Of a DNA stretch of 64,000 bases, positions 42,576-50,824 are shown piece by piece. The stretch spans positions 1 to 64,000 of the forward strand of contig SHZF01000016.1 in assembly GCA_009692425.1 (NCBI GenBank). Direction: 5' to 3'. The stretch comes from Myxococcales bacterium. Lineage in GTDB: Bacteria; Myxococcota_A; UBA9042. Every line of letters starts with the position of its first letter. The stretch's first letter is position 1. Under the pieces are notes generated by a model. It made no database searches. It saw only the letters and a list, made by a program, of their open reading frames with translations, and had not been told where the DNA came from. The position numbers were made by a program, and so were the translations under genes.

Positions 42576-43943
42576 CTATTTGCCCACACAGAAGCGGCCG
42601 AATACCTCACCCAACACATCCTCGACGTCCACACTGCCGATGACCTCGCCCAGCCCGGCCAGCGCGGCGCGCAGGTCGTCGGCCACACACTCCGGTGGCC
42701 ACCCTGCCGCACACGCCGTGCCCGCCTGCACCAGCGCCGCCTGGGTGCGCTGCAGGCTGTCGCGGTGCCGCTCCCGTGTGATGGCGACGCCGTGCACCTG
42801 CGCCGTGTCGCCGAGCGCCCGCACTGCCCCCGCCACCATCGCCCGCAACGCTTCGAGGCCGCTGCCGGTGACACTCGACACGGCAACGTGCGGTCCCGCG
42901 TCCGCGAGCCAGGCAGCGTGCAGCGGCAGGTCGGCCTTGGTGCGTACTGTCACCTGCACGGCGCCCGGTTCGCCGCTGGCGCGCACGGCGGGCATGGCGG
43001 GCACGGCAGGCGGCGGCTGCGTGCCATCGACGACCCACAGCGCGACGTCGGCCTGCGCCAATGCTGCGAGCGCGCGCTCCGTGCCGAGTCGCTCGACCGG
43101 ATCGGCAGTGGCGCGCAGCCCCGCCGTGTCGACCCAGGTGACGAATTGCCCGTCTGGCGCCGTCAAGGCTTCCAGCACGTCGCGGGTCGTGCCGGGTTCG
43201 GCGTGGACGAGGGCGCGGTCCTGCCCGCACAGCACATTGAAAAGTGAGGATTTGCCTGCATTCGGTGCTCCAAACAGCACCACGCGCGCGCCATTCAGCC
43301 GGACCCGCCCGGCTTGCGCGGTGGCCAGCAAGCCTTCCACATCGGCGCGCACGGTCGCCACGGCGGCGGCGACGGCCTCAAGGTCCAGTGTGCCGATGCC
43401 AGGTTCGTGGGCGAAATCTAGCCGCGCCTCGACATCGGCAACGAGGCCCAGCAGCGGTTGGCGCAGGGCTTCGATGCGGCGCGACAGGACGCCGTCGTGC
43501 AGGTCCAGCGCCAGGCGCCGCGCCGGTTCGGTGCGCGCCGACACGAGGTCGAGCAGTCCTTCGCACTGGGCGAGGTCGAGTTTGCCGGCACGCCACGCCC
43601 GCCACGTGAACTCGCCAGGTCCCGCCCGCCGGGCACCCAGCCCGACACACGCCGCCAGCACGCACTCGACGACCGCGGGGCTGCCGTGCACGTGGAACTC
43701 GGCCGTGTCCTCTCCCGTGAACGAGCGCGGCGCCGCGAAGCGCACGACGTAGCCGCTGTCCAACGTCGCGCCGGTGGCGGGGTCGCACAGCCGCCCAAAG
43801 CACAGCGTCGCGTGGGGCAACGTGGCACGGCCCGAGATGGCGTGGGCAATCAGCGGTGCCAGGGCGCCTGACACGCGCACCACGGCCACACCGCCGGGCC
43901 CCGGAGGTGTCGCGAGGGCGGCGATCGTTCCGCTCGGGTCCAC
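42576..43943 (-). CDS. mnmE: tRNA uridine-5-carboxymethylaminomethyl modification GTPase MnmE
   Basis: 455 residues from the ATG at 43943 (MDPSGTIAALATPPGPGGVAVVRVSG, the folate-binding N-domain). The inserted G domain shows GAPNAGKSS (G1), GTTRD (G2), DTAGL (G3) and TKAD (G4), and the protein ends in the invariant FCVGK with the catalytic cysteine. With MnmG it modifies wobble uridine of certain tRNAs. mnmG, yidC and rpmH, frequent neighbours elsewhere, are absent; the upstream gene is etfA, 6 bp away. Confidence 0.97.
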   Translation of the reverse strand: MDPSGTIAALATPPGPGGVAVVRVSGALAPLIAHAISGRATLPHATLCFGRLCDPATGATLDSGYVVRFAAPRSFTGEDTAEFHVHGSPAVVECVLAACVGLGARRAGPGEFTWRAWRAGKLDLAQCEGLLDLVSARTEPARRLALDLHDGVLSRRIEALRQPLLGLVADVEARLDFAHEPGIGTLDLEAVAAAVATVRADVEGLLATAQAGRVRLNGARVVLFGAPNAGKSSLFNVLCGQDRALVHAEPGTTRDVLEALTAPDGQFVTWVDTAGLRATADPVERLGTERALAALAQADVALWVVDGTQPPPAVPAMPAVRASGEPGAVQVTVRTKADLPLHAAWLADAGPHVAVSSVTGSGLEALRAMVAGAVRALGDTAQVHGVAITRERHRDSLQRTQAALVQAGTACAAGWPPECVADDLRAALAGLGEVIGSVDVEDVLGEVFGRFCVGK

Positions 43944-43949
43944 GCGACG

Positions 43950-44930
43950 CTAGCTGCGCAACGCCTTGAGCTTCTGGACGAGTTCGGGCACGACGACGAA
44001 CGCGTCGCCCTGCAGCCCGTAGTCTGCCACCTTGAAGATCGGCTCGTCGTCGCGGGTGTTGATGGCGACGATGACCTTGGAGTTCTTCATGCCGGCGAGG
44101 TGTTGCACCGCGCCCGAAATCGCGATCGCCAAGTACAGTTGCGGCGCGACCACCTTGCCGGTCTGGCCGATCTGGTAGTCGTTGGGCGCATAGCCATCGT
44201 CGACGGCGGCCCGGCTCGCCCCGATCGCGGCGCCCAGCACGTCGGCGAGCGGCTCGATGACCTTGAACCCGCCGCGCTCCGGCTTGAGCCCGCGCCCCCC
44301 TGACACGACGATGGTGGCCTCGTTCAGGTCGGGTCGCGACGATGCCGTGCCTTCGAACGACACGAAGCGCGCCGCAGCCCGCCCCGCGTCCACGCTGGCG
44401 GCGAATGCCTGCACCGGGCTGGCGCCTCCTGTCGGCGCCGCGACGTCGAACGCCGAAGCGCGCACGCTGATCACCTGTACCGGTGTGTCGATTACGACGT
44501 CGCCGAGCAAGTTGCCCGCCCACATCGGGCGGCGGAACGCGATGCCGGCCTTTGTATCGACCAGGGCGACCACGTCCGACGCCATCCCCGCGGCGAGGCG
44601 CACGGCCACCCGCGGCAGCCCGTCCTTGCCCAGCGATGTCGCTGCGGCCGCTACGGCGGTGGCGCCGATCGCCTTGGCCAAGTCGCTGACAACCTTGGCC
44701 CAGACGGCCGCCACCGGGTGGGCCAGCGCAGCGTTATCGGCGACGTGCACCGCCGTGGCGCCGTACCCGGTCAGCGCCTCGGCCACGCCCGCGCAGCCCG
44801 AGCCCAGCACCGCAAACTCAATCGAATCGCCCCGCCTGGCCGCAACCTGGCGCGCGAACGACACCGTGGCGAGCGCCACCTTCTTCGGTTGGCCGTGGTC
44901 GTGCTCGATGACGACAAGAATCTTGCCCAT
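43950..44930 (-). CDS. etfA: Electron transfer flavoprotein alpha subunit EtfA
   Basis: 326 residues from the ATG at 44930 ([14 protein letters not shown]). The C-terminal FAD domain carries [54 protein letters not shown] and the [21 protein letters not shown] block. It forms a heterodimer with EtfB and shuttles electrons from acyl-CoA and other dehydrogenases to the quinone pool via ETF:quinone oxidoreductase. It lies 21 bp after etfB on the same strand. No dehydrogenase is adjacent. Confidence 0.96.
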   Translation of the reverse strand: MGKILVVIEHDHGQPKKVALATVSFARQVAARRGDSIEFAVLGSGCAGVAEALTGYGATAVHVADNAALAHPVAAVWAKVVSDLAKAIGATAVAAAATSLGKDGLPRVAVRLAAGMASDVVALVDTKAGIAFRRPMWAGNLLGDVVIDTPVQVISVRASAFDVAAPTGGASPVQAFAASVDAGRAAARFVSFEGTASSRPDLNEATIVVSGGRGLKPERGGFKVIEPLADVLGAAIGASRAAVDDGYAPNDYQIGQTGKVVAPQLYLAIAISGAVQHLAGMKNSKVIVAINTRDDEPIFKVADYGLQGDAFVVVPELVQKLKALRS

Positions 44931-44951
44931 GGGGAACCTCCACAGTGTCGA

Positions 44952-45707
44952 TCAGATGGCGCGCGCTTCCGTTCGCAGCTTCAATATCAACTCGTCGACA
45001 TCCTTGACCATCACGCCCGCCACGCGACCCGGCGGCGTGCTCATGGCGACCACGCGGACCTTGGGCGTTGCCGCGCCAAGCCCGAGATCGTCGAGTTCGA
45101 GTTCATCGAGCGGCTTCTTCTTCGCCTTCATGATGCCGGTCAGGCTGGCATAGCGCGGCTCGTTCAGGCGCAGGTCCGCGCTGATGACGCACGGCAGCGT
45201 CAGCCCGAGGACCTCGAGGCCGCCGTCCACCTCGCGCGTCACCCGGACTTCCGACCCCACCACCTCGATCTTGGAGGCAAACGTCGCCTGGGGCCAGCCG
45301 AGGTACTCCGCCAGCAGTTGGGCGACCTGGTTCGAATCGCAGTCGACCGCCTGCTTGCCCAGCAGCACGATGTCGGGCTCCTCCTTGGCGACCACGGCCG
45401 CGTAGATGCGCGCGATGAGGTCGGAGTCGATTGCGGCCTCGTCGGCGTTGACCAGGAGGGCCCGGTCGATGCCGCGGGCCAGCGCGCCCTGGCGCAGGAA
45501 TCGGGCCGTGTCTTCGTCGCCGATGCCGACCACCACCGTCTCCGTTCCCTCGTGGGCTTCGGCGAGCTGTAGCGCGCCCTCGATGGCGTTCTCGCAGAAA
45601 GGATTGAGAATGTACTCAACGTCGCCCTCGACCCAGCGCCCGTCGGCCGCGACGTGCAGCCGGGCGTTGGGGTCACTGACGCGCTTGGCCGAAACGAGAA
45701 TCTTCAT
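44952..45707 (-). CDS. etfB: Electron transfer flavoprotein beta subunit EtfB
   Basis: 251 residues from the ATG at 45707 (MKILVSAKRVSDPNARL); the frame is open to 45836 but the upstream part is a Pro/Arg leader without conservation. ILNPFCENAIEGALQLAE, LLGKQAVDCDSNQVAQLLAEYLGWPQATF and the LPCVISADLRLNEPRYASLTGIMKAKKKP recognition-loop region are classical EtfB. It binds AMP and docks partner dehydrogenases. It is first in an etfB-etfA pair, with a promoter candidate about 130 bp upstream. Confidence 0.96.
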   Translation of the reverse strand: MKILVSAKRVSDPNARLHVAADGRWVEGDVEYILNPFCENAIEGALQLAEAHEGTETVVVGIGDEDTARFLRQGALARGIDRALLVNADEAAIDSDLIARIYAAVVAKEEPDIVLLGKQAVDCDSNQVAQLLAEYLGWPQATFASKIEVVGSEVRVTREVDGGLEVLGLTLPCVISADLRLNEPRYASLTGIMKAKKKPLDELELDDLGLGAATPKVRVVAMSTPPGRVAGVMVKDVDELILKLRTEARAI

Positions 45708-45837
45708 GAGAAGAAGTCCTTGGGGATGGCGCTCTGGATACCGCAGGCGACCCTGTAGCAGCAACATCCGGGGCGGTGGGGGGCGCGGCAGGCGTGGTCG
45801 GGTCCGGCTCGGCAGATTCGCCCGACGCGACGGCAAA

Positions 45838-45867
45838 ACCCTACCCGCCCGCCTACGCCGTTGTCAA
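45838..45867 (-). promoter_or_regulatory. Candidate sigma-70 promoter for etfB-etfA
   Basis: On the minus strand, a perfect TTGACA (45867-45862) is followed after 18 bp by TAGGGT (45843-45838). Transcription would start near 45831, leaving a leader of about 124 nt before etfB. The -10 matches only three of six bases. Confidence 0.5.
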
Positions 45868-45882
45868 TCCGACGAGGCCCGT

Positions 45883-48477
45883 TCAACGCTCCAGATGAGG
45901 TTCGGCTTCGTCCGTCGCGCTTGCGTCGCCGTGCAACGCCACCGGTCGCGTTTCCGCCTCGATCTCGGCCCACAGCCGCTTGACCTCGGCATTGTCGGGG
46001 AAATGCGCCCGCAACGGGTCGAGCAGGTCGCGGGCCTCGCCATGGTTGCCTGTGCGTGTCAGGCAAGCCACCAAGGTGAGGGTCGTGGTGACATCGTCGC
46101 GGCGGAGTCCATGCGACACGCGCGCCGACTCGAGCGCATCATCGAAGCGGTCGAGCTGATACTGCACCTGCGCCATCCACTGCCAGTACAGCGACGCTGT
46201 GGCCGGCTGGTCCCGCAGCTTGGGCCAGAGCGACCGCACGAAGGCAAGCGCCTCGCGCGGTCGCTTGGCCCCCACGATGCACATCGACGCGCTGGTGCAC
46301 GCCTCGTAGTTGCCGGTCCGCTCGCACAATTCCTTGAACAGGTGAAAGGCTTCGTAGAGGCGGCCCACTTGGCCCAGCACGTGCCCTTCCAACATCCAGC
46401 CGTAGTCGGCTGTCGCCGGATTCGCCAGCAACTCCGCAGAAATGCGCCGCGCCGGCTCGAAAAGCCCACGCTTGGCGTAGAGCAGCCCGCGCAGGCCCTC
46501 CACGGCGAAGCGCCGGTCCGGATACTTCGCGCGCAAGGTCACGGCGATGCGCTCCACCAGGTCCGGCCGGGTTTCGAAGTAATGGCGGGCGACCGTCTCG
46601 CTCGTGGTCGGGTCGGCCACGATGGCGTCCAGCAGCACCGGCTCGCACAGGCGCGACCGCCCACAGACATCGAACACGCGGTTGCCCTCGCCTTCGCCGT
46701 GGCGCAGCAGCCACTTCAGGTCCTGGAGTGCACGCGCGCGGTCGCCCACCTCCAGCCGCGTGGCGAAGCGAAACAGGCGCGCATGGATGCTGTCGGGCCG
46801 CAGGGCGACGGCACGGTCGAATCGCAGCAGGGCCGTCGGCCGATCCCCCGCCTCGAGCGACTGGCGGCCGAGCAGGTAGAATGCGTGGTGGTCGTACGCA
46901 AAGGCATCTGCCACCAACGCCACCGCCTCGGTGCCAGCCAGAGCGCCGACCGCGACCGACACGTCGCGCGACTGGCGTTGGTGGGCGCCGGCCAGGAGCG
47001 CGCCCGCCAGCGCCAGCGCCGCACCGGAACCCCACAGGATGCGCCGCGTGATCCGCAAGTCCGTCGAGCGGTCCACATCGGTCGCCCGCGCCAGCGCCGA
47101 CGGCGGCGGCAGAATGCGCTCGAGCGCGCCGCCCAGCACGAGAAAGGGCACGAGGCAGCCAGCCAACTCCAGCGAGAAATCCACCAGGTTGTGCGCCAGC
47201 ATCACCGTCAGGCCGATGAAAAGCGGAGCGGCCGACGTCATGCCACGGCCGCGGCGGCGCAGGCCGTAGAACACCCAGAGCAGCCCGGCGAAGAACACGA
47301 TCGAAGCCGGCAGGCCGGCGCCGACCAGGCGCTCCAGCACGAAGTTCTCGGCGAAGTCGGTCCGCTTGGGAAAGGCCCCTTCGCCCATCCCGACCACCAC
47401 GGCGATGCCGCCTTCGCCGCGCCCGACCAACCAGGCGCCCCCGAGCAGGTCCGCAAGTCGGCGCCACACGGCCACCTTGGGGTCGCCGGCGAGATCACCG
47501 TTGGTAAACTGTTCTTCGAGGATCGGCAGCGCGAGCAGCGCGCCGGCCAGGCCGATGCCGAACGCGATCGAAAGCACGCGGCGCCGGGCGTCACGCGTTT
47601 CGGCCGCGACATCGGCACGCGAGGATTTGGCCGGGCGCGGAATGCTCAATATCGTCAGCGCCACCGTCAGGCCGAGCGCCAGCGCTCCACCCCTCGACGT
47701 GCTGGCAAGGACCGCGACGGCCAGCAAGGTGGCGCAGACACCGTACGCGAACCGCAATCCCGACGTCGGCGCCGCGACGACGCGCCCGATGGCGAGCGCG
47801 ATGCCGAGGTTGATAAAGCCCGCGATATGGTTCGGGTTTACGAACGTGGTCCGCCGCGCCAACGCGGCCAGGCCTGGCGACGTGACACTTTCGAGTTCCG
47901 GCACGTGCGCCAACAGCCACAGCAGGGCGGTTGCCACCGTTGCGCCGAGCAGCAGGTTGACGAACCGGTGGACAGCACTGCGACCGCCAGACCCCATCAG
48001 GACCAACGCGGTCAGCGCAGACGCCGCCCCGGCGATCAGGTAGACCGCAGCCTGGAACGCAGCGTCGCCCGGCGTCAACGCAATCGGCAACCACGCCCGC
48101 GGTGCCAGTGCCAAGGCTCGCGTCGCGGCATCGGCGAGATCGACGGCCGCCGGGTGCAGCAATGCGACGAGGCCGCGCGGCAGCGGCAGCACCTGCAGCG
48201 CGCTGTAGGCACCCAACCCGAGCCACAGCCACGCGATGCGCGTGCGCGGCGGCTTGTGGGGCACGGCGGGCCACGCGAACAGCCATGCGACGCCGACGCA
48301 GCCGGCCGCCACGGCCACCGCGAGCCACGACGCGCCGCCCTGCCAGAACGGCAGCCCCACGGCCAGACCCGCCAGCGTGAGGCGCGCCACCCAACGACTG
48401 GAGCGGCGTACGCGGCCGCTCGTCGATTGGCTCGCACGTGGCGGCGCGTCTTCCTCGTCGCGATCCAACTGCAGCAA
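45883..48477 (-). CDS. O-antigen ligase-like polytopic membrane protein with C-terminal TPR domain
   Basis: 864 residues; the TTG at 48477 directly follows the transaldolase stop, and a TTG at 48468 is an alternative; neither has a strong ribosome-binding site. The N-terminal half has about 11-12 hydrophobic helices, with the Wzy_C/O-antigen-ligase hallmark loop FVNPNHIAGFINLGIALAIG and ASTSRGGALALG. From about residue 480 the protein is soluble TPR-like helices (TALLRFDRAVALRPDSIHARLFRFATRLE, EARDLLDPLRAHFPDNAEVKRLW). Such proteins ligate or polymerise surface glycans, or glycosylate proteins. No polysaccharide genes are adjacent, so the glycan is unknown. Confidence 0.85.
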   Translation of the reverse strand: MLQLDRDEEDAPPRASQSTSGRVRRSSRWVARLTLAGLAVGLPFWQGGASWLAVAVAAGCVGVAWLFAWPAVPHKPPRTRIAWLWLGLGAYSALQVLPLPRGLVALLHPAAVDLADAATRALALAPRAWLPIALTPGDAAFQAAVYLIAGAASALTALVLMGSGGRSAVHRFVNLLLGATVATALLWLLAHVPELESVTSPGLAALARRTTFVNPNHIAGFINLGIALAIGRVVAAPTSGLRFAYGVCATLLAVAVLASTSRGGALALGLTVALTILSIPRPAKSSRADVAAETRDARRRVLSIAFGIGLAGALLALPILEEQFTNGDLAGDPKVAVWRRLADLLGGAWLVGRGEGGIAVVVGMGEGAFPKRTDFAENFVLERLVGAGLPASIVFFAGLLWVFYGLRRRGRGMTSAAPLFIGLTVMLAHNLVDFSLELAGCLVPFLVLGGALERILPPPSALARATDVDRSTDLRITRRILWGSGAALALAGALLAGAHQRQSRDVSVAVGALAGTEAVALVADAFAYDHHAFYLLGRQSLEAGDRPTALLRFDRAVALRPDSIHARLFRFATRLEVGDRARALQDLKWLLRHGEGEGNRVFDVCGRSRLCEPVLLDAIVADPTTSETVARHYFETRPDLVERIAVTLRAKYPDRRFAVEGLRGLLYAKRGLFEPARRISAELLANPATADYGWMLEGHVLGQVGRLYEAFHLFKELCERTGNYEACTSASMCIVGAKRPREALAFVRSLWPKLRDQPATASLYWQWMAQVQYQLDRFDDALESARVSHGLRRDDVTTTLTLVACLTRTGNHGEARDLLDPLRAHFPDNAEVKRLWAEIEAETRPVALHGDASATDEAEPHLER

Positions 48478-48478
48478 C

Positions 48479-49129
48479 TCAGGCCTGCCCTGGCACCTTG
48501 GCCCAGTCCTTGAGGAACTGCTCGTTGCCCCGGTCCGTCAGCGGGTGGTTGAACAACTGCTCCAGCACCTTGAACGGCACGGTGCAGACGTGCGCGCCCA
48601 GCTTGGCCGCCTGCAACACATGGACCGGATGCCGGATCGACGCCGCCAGCACCTGCGTCTGGAACCCGTAGTTCCGATACACCTGCAAGATGTCGCCGAT
48701 CAGCAGCATCCCGTCCTCGGAGATGTCGTCGAGGCGCCCCACGAACGGGCTGATGTAGGTGGCGCCCGCCTTGGCGGCCAGCAGCGCCTGGTTTGCGCTG
48801 AAGCACAGCGTTACGTTCGTGCGGATGCCCTCATCCGACAACGCCTTGCACGCCTGGATCCCCTCCTTCGTTAGCGGCACCTTGACCACGACCTGGGGAC
48901 CTTCCGCCGCGAGCGCGTGGGCCTGCTCCATCATGCCCGCGAAGTCCATCTTCGTGACCTCGAGCGACACCGGTCCTTTGACGAGTGCGAGGATTTCGCG
49001 CTTGACGTCTTCGAAGCGACGCCCCGTCTTGGCGACGAGCGTCGGATTCGTGGTGACGCCGTCGAGGATGCCCCACGACAGTGCGGTGCGGATTTCATCC
49101 ACCACGGCCGTATCGACAAAGAACTTCAT
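48479..49129 (-). CDS. tal: Transaldolase, short (fructose-6-phosphate aldolase-like) type
   Basis: 216 residues from the ATG at 49129 ([17 protein letters not shown]). DGVTTNPTL is the family's phosphate/substrate strand, and [14 protein letters not shown] holds the Schiff-base lysine. [31 protein letters not shown] and the [28 protein letters not shown] end are typical of the compact TalB-like/MipB class. It transfers dihydroxyacetone units in the pentose phosphate pathway. Its stop lies one base from the next gene's start, implying co-translation with the ligase-like protein by position only. Confidence 0.95.
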   Translation of the reverse strand: MKFFVDTAVVDEIRTALSWGILDGVTTNPTLVAKTGRRFEDVKREILALVKGPVSLEVTKMDFAGMMEQAHALAAEGPQVVVKVPLTKEGIQACKALSDEGIRTNVTLCFSANQALLAAKAGATYISPFVGRLDDISEDGMLLIGDILQVYRNYGFQTQVLAASIRHPVHVLQAAKLGAHVCTVPFKVLEQLFNHPLTDRGNEQFLKDWAKVPGQA

Positions 49130-49208
49130 GGCTGCTTCTCCTGGCCGCGCGCGGGCGGCAGCTATGCAGCGGCACCGGCTTCGTTGCCGGGGCCCGCGGG
49201 AACGGGTG

Positions 49209-50513
49209 TCAACGGAACCAGAAAAACCACAGGCTTGCGGCACCGATGACCACTGCAGCGCCGACCATGACCGCGATGCCGACGATGCGCCTGCCCTTGC
49301 CGGCCGGAGCGGCGGGTGCGACGCGGGTGCCGCTGGCGTGCGACTTGTCGGCGTGTCTTTCGAGGCGGTCCGCGAGACTGGTGCCGTGCGCGGCCGTCTC
49401 CGCGATGTCGTCGAGCGGGACGTCTTGCAGGCGGTCCAGTAGCGCCGAGGCCCCGAGCTTCGACACGCTGCGCGCCTTGAGGTCATCCGGCCGCAACGGC
49501 ACCTGGCCCACCGTGAGGTCGAGGCGCCCGACGCGCCCGAGTTCCACCATTTCCGCGCGCAGCACGCTGGCCACGTCGACCAGTTGCACGTCCTGCCCTT
49601 CGGCGACGAGGCCGCGCATGAACGTGGCGAGGTCCGAACCGGTGACGCGCTTGTTGTGCTTGAACAGGTAGGCGGCGAGTTCCTGCTCGAGTTCGCGGGC
49701 CGATTGGTAGCGCCGCTTGATGTTCTTGGCAAGCGCACGTAGCACGATCTTGTCGAGCTCGCTGTCGACGTCGAGCCGCAGCGTCGAAGGCTTGGGCACC
49801 GCGCCGGCCCGCACCAGTTCGATGGTGTCGAGGTCGTTCTTGCCGACGAACAAGCGCCGCGCACACAGCAGTTCCCACAGCATGATGCCGACCGAGTAGA
49901 TGTCGGCGCGCGCATCGATGCTCTTGCCGCCGACTGCCTCCGGGCTCAGGTAGGCGAACTTGCCCTTGACCACGCCGGCATCGGTGATGGCGAGGTTGGA
50001 CGCCGCCCGCGCCAGACCGAAGTCGGTCAGCTTCACCTCGCCGTTGTGCGAGATCAGCACGTTCGGCGGGCTGACATCGCGGTGCACGATGCCGAGCGGC
50101 TGGTTGTTGGCGTCGGACTTTTCGTGGGCGTACGCGAGCGCCTTGGCGACCTCCATCGCCAGGTAGCACGCGATCTCAATCGGAAAAGGCTGCCCACGGT
50201 CGATGCTGCGCTGCATGATGCGCCGCAAGTTGCTGCCATCGACCATCTCCATCGCGACGAAGTACGTGTCGTCGGCACGACCGATATCGAAAATCTGCAC
50301 GATGTTCACGTGGTTGAGCTGCATCGACAGCCGCGCCTCGTCGAGGAACATCGTGACGAACTTCTGGTTCTGGCACAGCGACGGCAGCACGCGCTTGATC
50401 GCGACGGGCTTCTCGAAGCCCTCGATCGAAACGGCCACGCCCTTGTAGATCTCCGCCATGCCGCCGGCGTCGATCTTCTCGATAATGCGGTAGCGCTGGT
50501 GGACGCTGGCCAT
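49209..50513 (-). CDS. Membrane-tethered Ser/Thr protein kinase (PknB type)
   Basis: 434 residues from the ATG at 50513 ([25 protein letters not shown]). Kinase motifs: glycine loop DAGGMAEIY, catalytic VAIKR (Lys40), HRDVSPPN (144-151), DFGLA (164-168), SPEA, and [13 protein letters not shown]. The catalytic loop HRDVSPPN rather than HRDLKPxN is a common myxobacterial variant. After the domain (to about 290) come a helical spacer and a basic linker, then one C-terminal transmembrane helix ([21 protein letters not shown]), so it is tail-anchored with the kinase in the cytoplasm. It is divergent from the giant lipoprotein operon and shares its regulatory region. Confidence 0.93.
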   Translation of the reverse strand: MASVHQRYRIIEKIDAGGMAEIYKGVAVSIEGFEKPVAIKRVLPSLCQNQKFVTMFLDEARLSMQLNHVNIVQIFDIGRADDTYFVAMEMVDGSNLRRIMQRSIDRGQPFPIEIACYLAMEVAKALAYAHEKSDANNQPLGIVHRDVSPPNVLISHNGEVKLTDFGLARAASNLAITDAGVVKGKFAYLSPEAVGGKSIDARADIYSVGIMLWELLCARRLFVGKNDLDTIELVRAGAVPKPSTLRLDVDSELDKIVLRALAKNIKRRYQSARELEQELAAYLFKHNKRVTGSDLATFMRGLVAEGQDVQLVDVASVLRAEMVELGRVGRLDLTVGQVPLRPDDLKARSVSKLGASALLDRLQDVPLDDIAETAAHGTSLADRLERHADKSHASGTRVAPAAPAGKGRRIVGIAVMVGAAVVIGAASLWFFWFR

Positions 50514-50732
50514 GGGTGCGAATCGGCAAAGCTTCGAGGCGGTCGGAGCCCGCGGGAGTGTGCATGACACACCGGGGATTGGCTAGCCCGCGCTGCGCGC
50601 ACACGGTCGCCGTCGCGAGTGTGCGGGACTCCTATGCGGTGTGCGGTGCACATGTGCGGGCACGGGTGCGACCGCGGCCCTGGCGCTGCACCGCAACCCT
50701 GCCTGCGGCGTTCGGTCAGATTGCTTGCCATT
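50514..50732. promoter_or_regulatory. Intergenic region with clustered GTGTG/TGTGCGG dyads
   Basis: Between the kinase and the lipoprotein operon lie several related sites: GTGTG-N5-CACAC at 50558-50572, CGCACAC-N14-GTGTGCG at 50598-50625, direct TGTGCGG copies at 50620, 50640 and 50653, and the palindrome GCACATGTGC at 50648-50657. Their distance (about 75-175 bp) upstream of the sigma-54 element is where enhancer-binding proteins normally bind. Binding factor unknown; prediction only. Confidence 0.5.
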
Positions 50733-50748
50733 TGGCATGAACATTGCA
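50733..50748 (+). promoter_or_regulatory. Sigma-54 (-24/-12) promoter for the giant lipoprotein operon
   Basis: TGGCATGAACATTGCA fits the sigma-54 consensus TGGCACG-N4-TTGCA with a single mismatch, and keeps the invariant GG (50734-50735) and GC (50746-50747) exactly 10 bp apart. Initiation near 50759 would give a 66-nt leader before the ATG at 50825. Such promoters need an ATP-dependent enhancer-binding activator; none is encoded in the window. Confidence 0.65.
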
Positions 50749-50824
50749 TGACTGGCCACGACTCCGGCGCGTCCCGCGCAGGGGAGCGGATGTCCGCGGA
50801 GTGCGTGACAGGAGTGACGTCGAA

